Source: Planomonospora_B alba (GTDB taxonomy: Bacteria; Actinomycetota; Actinomycetes; Streptosporangiales; Streptosporangiaceae). From it: DNA of 64,000 nucleotides. The stretch lies in contig NZ_BAAAUT010000024.1 of assembly GCF_039534085.1 (NCBI RefSeq), positions 46,826 through 110,825 of the forward strand. The letters run 5' to 3'. The notes under the pieces were generated by a model. It did not search any database and was not told the DNA's origin. It saw only the letters and a list, made by a program, of their open reading frames with translations. A program made the translations under genes and the position numbers. Positions 58,224 through 64,000 of the stretch are shown here, piece after piece (position 1 is the first letter of the stretch; each line of letters begins with the position of its first letter).

Positions 58224-59368
58224 CCGCCGCCGGGGAGGGGACCGGCGGACAGCTCGCCGCCGTGCATCGCGGCCCGCTCACGCATCCCGATCAGACCGTG
58301 CCCACCCGGCCCCTCCCCGCCCGCACCGGTCCCGGCCCCGTCGTCGACGATCTCCACGCGCAGCCTTCCGGGGCCGTAGGCGAGGACGACGTCGGCCCGG
58401 GCGGCGCGGGCGTGCTTGCGCACGTTCGTCAGGGCCTCCTGGACCACGCGGTAGGCCGACAGGCCGAGGCCCGGCGGGAGGGGCCGCCGCTCGCCGGTGA
58501 TCCGGAGCCGGACGTCCAGTCCGGTATCCCGCACCTGCTCGACCAGTTCGTCCAGGCGATCCAGGTCCGGCTGCGGGGCCTCGGGCCCGGCACCGCCCTC
58601 GCGGAGCACCCCCAGCATCAGCTGCAGCTCCCCGACCGCCGCGCGGCCGGCCCGTTCGACCCCGAGCAGCATGTCGCGCTCGCGCCCGCGCGCCGGGTCG
58701 CCGCCGAGCAGCATCCGCACCCCGCCCGCGTGCAGGGTCATGACGCTCACGTTGTGCGAGACGACGTCGTGCAGTTCCCGGGCGATCCTGGCCCGCTCCT
58801 CGGCCACCGCCCGCCGGGCCCGTTCCTCCCGCTCCGCCTCCAGGCGCGCGGCCCGCTCGGCCAGCCGCAGCGTCCGGTCGGTCTGGCGGCGCAGCAGGAT
58901 GCCGCTGCCGTACGCCGCGCCCAGGAATATCGCGGTGATCATGACCTCGGCGACGTCGTTGCTCTGCAGGGTCTGCAGATGGGCGTAGGCCGCCAGCACG
59001 CAGCCCAGCCCCGCCAGACCGCGGCGGCTGCGCGGTTCGGCCGCGCCGCCCACGGTGTGCACGAGGATCAGCGTCGAGTAGAAGTGCCAGGCGGCGTAGT
59101 AGCCGGTGTCCGTCACCCACCCCACGGCCACGCCGGTCGCGGTCAGCGCCAGCAGTACCGCCATCGGGGACCTGCCGCGCAGGAGCAGCAGCAGCCCCGC
59201 CGCGACCGCCCCCGCCGCCAGCGGCACCGGGTCGGCGATCCGCCCGGGCCCCGTGCCCTGCCTGCCGAAGGACTCGACCAGGCCGGTGACCACGACCGCG
59301 AGGGAGAGCAGCAGGTCCATCCGGGTCGGCCGCCCGCCGCCCGGCCGCTCCCTCAGCCCCCTCCGCAC
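58076..59368 (-). CDS. NarL-type sensor histidine kinase
   Basis: 430 residues. About five N-terminal membrane helices (DLLLSLAVVVTGLVESFG, AGAVAAGLLLLLRG, YYAAWHFYSTLILVHTVGG, GLGCVLAAYAHLQTL, EVMITAIFLGAAYGSGILL), a HisKA_3 phospho-acceptor region ARIARELHDVVSHNVSVM (His in ELHD, about 202), and a GHKL ATPase: VVQEALTNVRKHARAA (N-box), EIVDDGAGT (G1), GGHGLIGMRERA (G2). GTG 59368 is preceded by GGGGGAG and overlaps the response-regulator stop, giving an operon. Its last 37 codons beyond the normal domain end overlap a convergent gene. Confidence 0.92.
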   Translation of the reverse strand: MRRGLRERPGGGRPTRMDLLLSLAVVVTGLVESFGRQGTGPGRIADPVPLAAGAVAAGLLLLLRGRSPMAVLLALTATGVAVGWVTDTGYYAAWHFYSTLILVHTVGGAAEPRSRRGLAGLGCVLAAYAHLQTLQSNDVAEVMITAIFLGAAYGSGILLRRQTDRTLRLAERAARLEAEREERARRAVAEERARIARELHDVVSHNVSVMTLHAGGVRMLLGGDPARGRERDMLLGVERAGRAAVGELQLMLGVLREGGAGPEAPQPDLDRLDELVEQVRDTGLDVRLRITGERRPLPPGLGLSAYRVVQEALTNVRKHARAARADVVLAYGPGRLRVEIVDDGAGTGAGGEGPGGHGLIGMRERAAMHGGELSAGPLPGGGYRVAAGFPLDAPEAGEPPSGAGDRDDPASGGAACGEAPPAAPVLGVQM

Positions 59369-60030
59369 GGCCGCTCCCCCTGCCCCGGCCGTACGACCCC
59401 GGCCTCGTAGGCGAACACGACGGCCTGGACCCGGTCCCGCACGCCGAGCTTCTGCAGCACCCGGGCGACGTGGGTGCGGACCGTCGCCTCGCCCAGACCG
59501 AGGGCCCCGGCGATCTCCGGGTTGGACAGACCCCGGGCCAGCAGGTTCAGCACCTGCCGCTCCCGCCGGGTGAGCGCGTCCAGCTCGGGCCGCTCGACCG
59601 GCGCCGGGCCGCCCGCGAACGAGGCGATCACCCGCATGGTGACCGCCGGGTCGATGAGCGCGTCGCCGGTCGCCGCCACCCGCACCGCCTCGGCCAGCAG
59701 CTCCGGCGGCGAGGTCTTCAGCAGGAATCCGTTCACCCCCGCACGCAGCGCGGCGTGCAGGTTCCGGTCGGTGCCGAAGGTGGTCAACATGACGATCTTC
59801 GGGGGGCGGGGGTCCGCGAGCAGCCGCCGGGCCGCGCCCAGACCGTCCAGGCGGGGCATCGCGACGTCCATCAGCAGCACGTCCGGCCGGAGCCGCCGGA
59901 CCACGTCGAGGGCCTCCCGCCCGTCGGCGGCCTCGCCGACGACGTCGATGCCGGGCGCGGTCTCCGCGACGAGCCGCAGGCCCGCACGGATCATGGCCTG
60001 GTCGTCGGCGATGACCAGTCTGACCGTCAT
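59353..60030 (-). CDS. NarL/LuxR family response regulator
   Basis: 225 residues. Receiver domain with acidic DD at residues 9-10, phospho-acceptor Asp in LLMDVAMPRLDG (about 54), and KT at SPPEL; C-terminal LuxR HTH: LTRRERQVLNLLARGLSNPE and IAGALGLGEATVRTHVARVL. Partner of the coupled histidine kinase. No strong ribosome-binding site before ATG 60030. Targets unknown. Confidence 0.95.
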   Translation of the reverse strand: MTVRLVIADDQAMIRAGLRLVAETAPGIDVVGEAADGREALDVVRRLRPDVLLMDVAMPRLDGLGAARRLLADPRPPKIVMLTTFGTDRNLHAALRAGVNGFLLKTSPPELLAEAVRVAATGDALIDPAVTMRVIASFAGGPAPVERPELDALTRRERQVLNLLARGLSNPEIAGALGLGEATVRTHVARVLQKLGVRDRVQAVVFAYEAGVVRPGQGERPCGGG

Positions 60031-60322
60031 GGCCGCTGCCGTGTTCCGCCGGACATGGCCGGAAGACTACGGACCCCGGCGCGCGCCGTCGCCCCTCTCC
60101 GGAGGGGACGGCGGGCACGGCGCCGTCCGCCGCGCGGAGGACCGCGGATCCGCCCGGCGGTGGACGCCGGCCTATTGATCATCGCATTTCGGAAACTTTC
60201 CCCGCCGATCCTTCGTCAACGGGTAAAGAGCGGATAAAGAACCACGCTTTCCTCGGGGGGCCTTGCGCAGAGGGAGGTACGGGGAACCGTTGACGGGGAG
60301 TCCTGGGGCGGCCGGGCCGCCG

Positions 60323-61609
60323 ATGAGCGCCGAGGGGATCGAGCACGCCCTCCGGCTCCGCCGGGAGGAGCGCGACCGCATCTCCGGCGATGTCCTGGAC
60401 CTGGAGGCGCACACCGTCTTCCGGCTGCTGAGGAGTTCCGCGCCGCGCGGGGAGACCGCCCGGCGCTGGGCGGGGGTGCGGGAGCGCGCGGCGCTGCTGT
60501 GGGCGCTGCTGGACGCCTACCGCGACGTCCTGGAGCGGGCCGAGCGGATCGCCACCGGTGCCCGGCGGCCGGGGACCGGGGACCGCCGGGCGGCGGTGGA
60601 GCTGACCGCGCTGCTGACCGGGCCCGCCGTCCGCCTCGCGCCCGAGGTCCGGCCGGTGGAGCAGCGCTCGCTGCTGGCCACCCCCGGTGAGCGGTTCACC
60701 CTCGACGAGGCGGTGGCCGCGATGGACTCCGCCTTCCGCGACGTCACCGCGCTGATCTCGGCCGTGGACGCGGTCTGGAGCGCGGTGCTGCCCCGGCTCG
60801 ACACCGCGGCGGCCGCCGCGGACGCGGCCCGGCGGCTGCTGCGCGACCTCGGGAGCGGCGACCCCGCGCTGGACGCCTGCGAGCGGGAGATCGAACGGCT
60901 CCGCGAGGAGCTGCGGGCCGACCCGCTCGGCGCCGGGAGCGCGGGAGCGCAGGCCCTGGAGCGCGTCCTCGCCGACGCCGGGCGGGTGCGCGCGCGGGCG
61001 GAGCGGGCCGCGGCCCTCCGGCGGGAGTACGGCGCGCACCGCGAGGCGCTGGGACGGCTCGTCGCCCGGGCGGCCGGGGCCGAGGAGGAGGCCCGCCGGG
61101 CCCGCGACCTCGTGCTGGTGAAGATCGCCTCACCGGCGCTGCCGGACCTGCCCGGCCAGGCCCCGCTGCTGCGCGGGCGCCTGGCCGCCCTGGACGCGCT
61201 CGTCCCGGGCGGGGCCTCCGCGCCGGGCCGGGCCGCTTCCGCGCCGGACGGAACGGACGAGCGGGGCCGAGCAGGACGCGCGCCGGACGGAACGGACGAG
61301 CGGGGCGGCCGGTGGCTGGAGTGCGCGGAGCTGCTGGCCGAGCTCGAACACGCCGCCGAGCAGGCCGCGCGCCGGGCGGAGGAGGCGACCGGCGCGCTGC
61401 GCGAGCTGATCGCGCGCCGGGACGAGCTCCGCGGCCGGCTGGAGGCCTTCCACGCCAAGGCCGTACGGCTCGGCCTCGCCGAGGACGCCGCGCTCGACCG
61501 CCTGTACCGGCACGCGCGCGGCCTGCTCTGGACGGCCCCCTGCGACCTGCGGCAGGCGACGGCGGCCGTGACCGGATACCGGCGCGCGATCGAGGGAGGT
61601 GCCGCGTGA
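60323..61609 (+). CDS. Coiled-coil hypothetical protein upstream of PknG
   Basis: 428 residues from ATG 60323, mostly helical and rich in Arg, Glu and Ala: ALRLRREERDRISGDVLDLE, AAADAARRLLRDLGSG, ERAAALRREYGAHREALGRL, then ELLAELEHAAEQAARRAEEAT. No membrane helix or catalytic motif. A 27-bp in-frame duplication (APDGTDERG) interrupts residues about 305-330. It precedes PknG with a GTGA overlap, as the coiled-coil GlnX protein precedes PknG in mycobacteria, so it may be its functional analogue; homology is not shown. An earlier TTG start at 60290, nearer GGGAGG, cannot be excluded. The 292-bp spacer before it holds an AT-rich promoter-like patch (60170-60240). Confidence 0.65.
   Translation: MSAEGIEHALRLRREERDRISGDVLDLEAHTVFRLLRSSAPRGETARRWAGVRERAALLWALLDAYRDVLERAERIATGARRPGTGDRRAAVELTALLTGPAVRLAPEVRPVEQRSLLATPGERFTLDEAVAAMDSAFRDVTALISAVDAVWSAVLPRLDTAAAAADAARRLLRDLGSGDPALDACEREIERLREELRADPLGAGSAGAQALERVLADAGRVRARAERAAALRREYGAHREALGRLVARAAGAEEEARRARDLVLVKIASPALPDLPGQAPLLRGRLAALDALVPGGASAPGRAASAPDGTDERGRAGRAPDGTDERGGRWLECAELLAELEHAAEQAARRAEEATGALRELIARRDELRGRLEAFHAKAVRLGLAEDAALDRLYRHARGLLWTAPCDLRQATAAVTGYRRAIEGGAA
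61241..61306 (+). repeat. 27-bp in-frame direct repeat in the coiled-coil gene
   Basis: 27 bp identical at 61241-61267 and 61280-61306, period 39 bp (13 codons), encoding APDGTDERG twice in a disordered linker. Confidence 0.85.
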
Positions 61610-63936
61610 AGTGCGGAATGCCCGGTTGCCCGGGAACCGTCGAGGACGGCTACTGCGACGTGTGCGGCCACCCGGCGCCGCCGTCCCGGCCCGCGGGCGC
61701 CCCCGCCGCGCCCGGGTCCGCGCCCGCCGGCCCGTCCGGGTCCGCGCCCGCCTCCTCCGGCCCGCCGGTGTCCGTGTCCGCGCCCGTCACCGTCCCGTCG
61801 GCGGGGCGCGGGACCGGTCCCGCGTCCGGCCGCGGGACCCGGGGCACCGGGGCGTCCCGGCCGGGCACGCTGGGGTCGGGGCTGGCCGAGGTGCCGCCCG
61901 TGCTCTACCGGGACCCGGCGGCGGTGGTCATGCACGACCCCGAGGTGCCCGAGGAGCGGAGGTTCTGCGGCGCCCCCGGCTGCGGCAGGCCCGTCGGCCG
62001 GAGCAGGGACGGCCGGCCGGGCCGTACCGAGGGGTTCTGCCCGCACGACGGGACGCCCTTCTCCTTCACCCCGAAGCTGCGCGAGGGCGACCTGGTGGCC
62101 GGGCAGTACGAGGTGAAGGGCTGCCTGGCGCACGGCGGGCTCGGCTGGGTCTACCTGGCCGCCGACCGCAACCTCGACGGCCGGTGGGTGGTGCTCAAGG
62201 GGCTGCTGAACACCACCGACACCGAAGCGCTGGCCGTGGCGGAGGCCGAGCGCCGCTTCCTGACCGGCGTGGACCACCCGAACATCGTCAAGATCTTCAA
62301 CTTCGTCCGGCACCGCGAGGCGGGCACCGGCCCGTCGGCGGGACGGATGGCCGGCTACCTCGTCATGGAGTACATCGGCGGCGAGTCGCTGCACGACCTG
62401 CTCCGCCGCCGGCTGCGCGAGACCGGCGGGGCGGAGGCGCTCCCGCTGCGCCAGGCGATCCCGTACGCGCTGGAGATCCTGAAGGCCTTCGGCTACCTGC
62501 ACGAGCGCGGCATGCTGTACTGCGACCTCAAGCCCGCCAACGTGATCCAGGTCGGCCGGGAACTCAAGATCATCGACCTGGGCGCGGTCCGGATGATCGG
62601 CGACTCCGACAGCGCCATCTACGGCACGGTCGGCTACCAGGCGCCGGAGATCGCCACCGAGGGCCCCTCCGTCGCCTCCGACCTGTACACCGTGGGCCGG
62701 ACGCTGGCGGTGCTCGCCGTCCCGTTCAGCCCGGTCTCGGGCGGCGCGGAGGCGCCGCTGCCGGACCTGGCGGACCTGCCGCCCGCCGCCCGCCACGAGT
62801 CCTTCCACCGCCTCCTGCGCCGGGCGACCGACCCCTCCCCCGGGGCCCGCTTCGGCAGCGCCGAGGAGATGGCCGACCAGCTCCTGGGGGTCCTGCGGGA
62901 GGTGCGCGCCGCCGAGGACGGCGTGCCCTACCCGGCGCCGTCCTCCCTGTTCGGCCCCGAGCGGATCGCCGCCGGGACCGCCCTGGCCCCGACCGGCGCG
63001 GGGCGCGCGCTGCTCCCTCTGGGGCGCGCCGCCGCGGCGGCCGCCCTGCCGGTCCCGCTGGCCGACCCCGCCGACCCGGCCACGCCCTTCCTGTCCGGGC
63101 TCACCGCCCGCACCCCCGGCGAGCTGACCGCCATGCTCGGATCCGCCCCGCACACCCCGGAGACGCTGCTCGCCCTCACCCGGATGAGCGCCGAGCACGG
63201 CGCGGACGACGCGCCCGCCCTGCTCGCCCGGGCCGCGGCCGAACTGCCCGGCGACTGGCGGGTCCTGTGGTGCCGGGGCGTGCACGAGCTCGTCTCGGGC
63301 GACCTCGCGCAGGCCACCCGGGTCTTCGACCGCTGCTACGACCTGATGCCCGGCGAGTGCGCGCCCCGGCTGGCCCTCGCCTTCTGCCTGGAGTGCGCCG
63401 GGGACACCCGGGCGGCCGCGCGGCGGTACGGGACGGTCTGGCGCACCGACCGCTCCTACGTGAGCGCGGCGTTCGGCCTGGCCAGGGCCCGCCTCGCGGC
63501 CCGCGACCCGGAGGGCGCGATCGAGGTCCTCGACGAGGTGCCGTCCAGCTCCAGCCACCACGTCGCGGCGCGGCTGGCGGGCGTGGCGGCGGCCGTGCGG
63601 GAGCGGGACCCCGCGACGCTGGACGCGGGCGCGCTGGCCGGGGTGGGCCGGCGGCTGGACGACCTCCCCGACCTGGACCCGCGCCGCCGCGCCGAACTGG
63701 CGGCCGAGGTGCTGGAACGGGCCCTGGCCTGGCTCGGCTCCGGGCCCGCGCAGGGCCGGGGCCGGCGGAACGGGCAGGGCTCCGAGACGGTGCTGGGCGT
63801 CCCGCTCGCCCCGCGGGCGCTCCGCCGGGAGCTGGAGCGCCTCTACCGCGGGCTCGCCCGGACCGCGGACACCGCCGCCGAACGGCACGCGCTGATCGAC
63901 CGCGCCAACGCGGCCCGGCCCCGGACGATGCTGTGA
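61606..63936 (+). CDS. pknG: PknG-type Ser/Thr protein kinase with zinc-ribbon and TPR domains
   Basis: 776 residues. N-terminal zinc ribbons (KCGMPGCPGTVEDGYCDVCG; FCGAPGCGR with GFCPHDGTPF, about 122-148) in rubredoxin-like position, kinase domain about 165-410 with HGGLGWVYLAADRNLDG, WVVLKGLLN (Lys), MLYCDLKPANVIQVG (catalytic loop), IIDLGAVRMIG (DLG instead of DFG) and GTVGYQAPEIA, then a C-terminal TPR domain (about 530-770). PknG senses amino acids and phosphorylates GarA/OdhI-like proteins to control the TCA cycle and glutamate metabolism. GTG 61606 overlaps the upstream stop and is preceded by GAGGGAGGT. After its stop only 64 bp remain, with no certain gene. Confidence 0.93.
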   Translation: MKCGMPGCPGTVEDGYCDVCGHPAPPSRPAGAPAAPGSAPAGPSGSAPASSGPPVSVSAPVTVPSAGRGTGPASGRGTRGTGASRPGTLGSGLAEVPPVLYRDPAAVVMHDPEVPEERRFCGAPGCGRPVGRSRDGRPGRTEGFCPHDGTPFSFTPKLREGDLVAGQYEVKGCLAHGGLGWVYLAADRNLDGRWVVLKGLLNTTDTEALAVAEAERRFLTGVDHPNIVKIFNFVRHREAGTGPSAGRMAGYLVMEYIGGESLHDLLRRRLRETGGAEALPLRQAIPYALEILKAFGYLHERGMLYCDLKPANVIQVGRELKIIDLGAVRMIGDSDSAIYGTVGYQAPEIATEGPSVASDLYTVGRTLAVLAVPFSPVSGGAEAPLPDLADLPPAARHESFHRLLRRATDPSPGARFGSAEEMADQLLGVLREVRAAEDGVPYPAPSSLFGPERIAAGTALAPTGAGRALLPLGRAAAAAALPVPLADPADPATPFLSGLTARTPGELTAMLGSAPHTPETLLALTRMSAEHGADDAPALLARAAAELPGDWRVLWCRGVHELVSGDLAQATRVFDRCYDLMPGECAPRLALAFCLECAGDTRAAARRYGTVWRTDRSYVSAAFGLARARLAARDPEGAIEVLDEVPSSSSHHVAARLAGVAAAVRERDPATLDAGALAGVGRRLDDLPDLDPRRRAELAAEVLERALAWLGSGPAQGRGRRNGQGSETVLGVPLAPRALRRELERLYRGLARTADTAAERHALIDRANAARPRTML

Positions 63937-64000
63937 CAGGCCCCGATGCCGTGACGGGCCCGCGGACCGGCCCGGCCGGCGGGGTGCGCGACGGCGGGCC

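Noticed and set aside
60517..63888. 1123-codon open frame on the minus strand
   Set aside because: Antisense shadow of the coiled-coil gene and pknG; no domain or motif, biased composition.

Overview
The window is about 74% GC. It has strongly GC-biased third codon positions, GTG/TTG starts, probable leaderless genes with a TANNNT box 7 nt before the start codon, a cvn 'conservon', SigB/SigF-type partner-switching genes and a PknG-type kinase. This is a high-GC filamentous actinomycete, most like Streptosporangiales/Streptomycetales; I cannot name a genus. No phage, integrase, transposase or CRISPR array was seen.

Layout. 0-4.8 kb is a stress-protein cluster: PAP2-lipid-kinase fusion, CsbD, hemerythrin, ferritin-like protein and PPK2. 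Four of its genes carry matching SigB-like promoter boxes. 4.9-7.4 kb holds a CehA/McbA-type metallohydrolase translationally coupled to a chagasin-like lipoprotein. 7.5-11.6 kb is a complete conservon (cvnA-B-C-D). 12.0-17.1 kb is the methylmalonyl-CoA mutase operon mutA-mutB-meaB. 17.2-27.7 kb carries a PGRP amidase, a transmembrane Ser/Thr kinase, a DUF5925 AAA ATPase, a drug-efflux MFS divergent from its MmyB-like regulator, an M20 peptidase, an RsbW-like ATPase, a DUF1206 protein and a Ppx/GppA phosphatase. 27.9-31.5 kb is a decaying stretch: an ABC-transporter remnant, an HxlR regulator divergent from a quinone reductase, a CHAP protein, and a broken nitroreductase-like gene that contains a 40-bp perfect palindrome. 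A tRNA-Pro(GGG) gene follows.

31.7-34.0 kb holds small proteins of unknown function, two of them apparent paralogues. 34.1-40.3 kb contains a type II NADH dehydrogenase and then a stress-sigma signalling module: RsbW-like anti-sigma, SigB/SigF sigma, STAS antagonist, GAF-ANTAR regulator, and a PAS-GAF-SpoIIE phosphatase whose metal-binding motifs are altered. This sigma factor is a natural candidate to read the promoters in the first 4 kb. 40.4-46.1 kb has a GT4 glycosyltransferase, a PaiB-like protein and the proline catabolic genes (PucR-type regulator divergent from proline dehydrogenase and P5C dehydrogenase). 46.4-54.1 kb is mixed: a membrane beta-propeller-like protein, GNAT, an archaeal-type ATPase/DUF234 protein, a threonine-synthase-like enzyme, an alpha/beta hydrolase, a 94-bp branched inverted-repeat element and two hypotheticals. 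54.1-64.0 kb has a bifunctional penicillin-binding protein, a small monooxygenase, a membrane protein, a NarL/LuxR-type two-component system, and a coiled-coil protein coupled to PknG.

Short in-frame tandem duplications and microsatellites recur in coding regions. Both edges of the window cut into neighbouring sequence; the left-most gene is partial.
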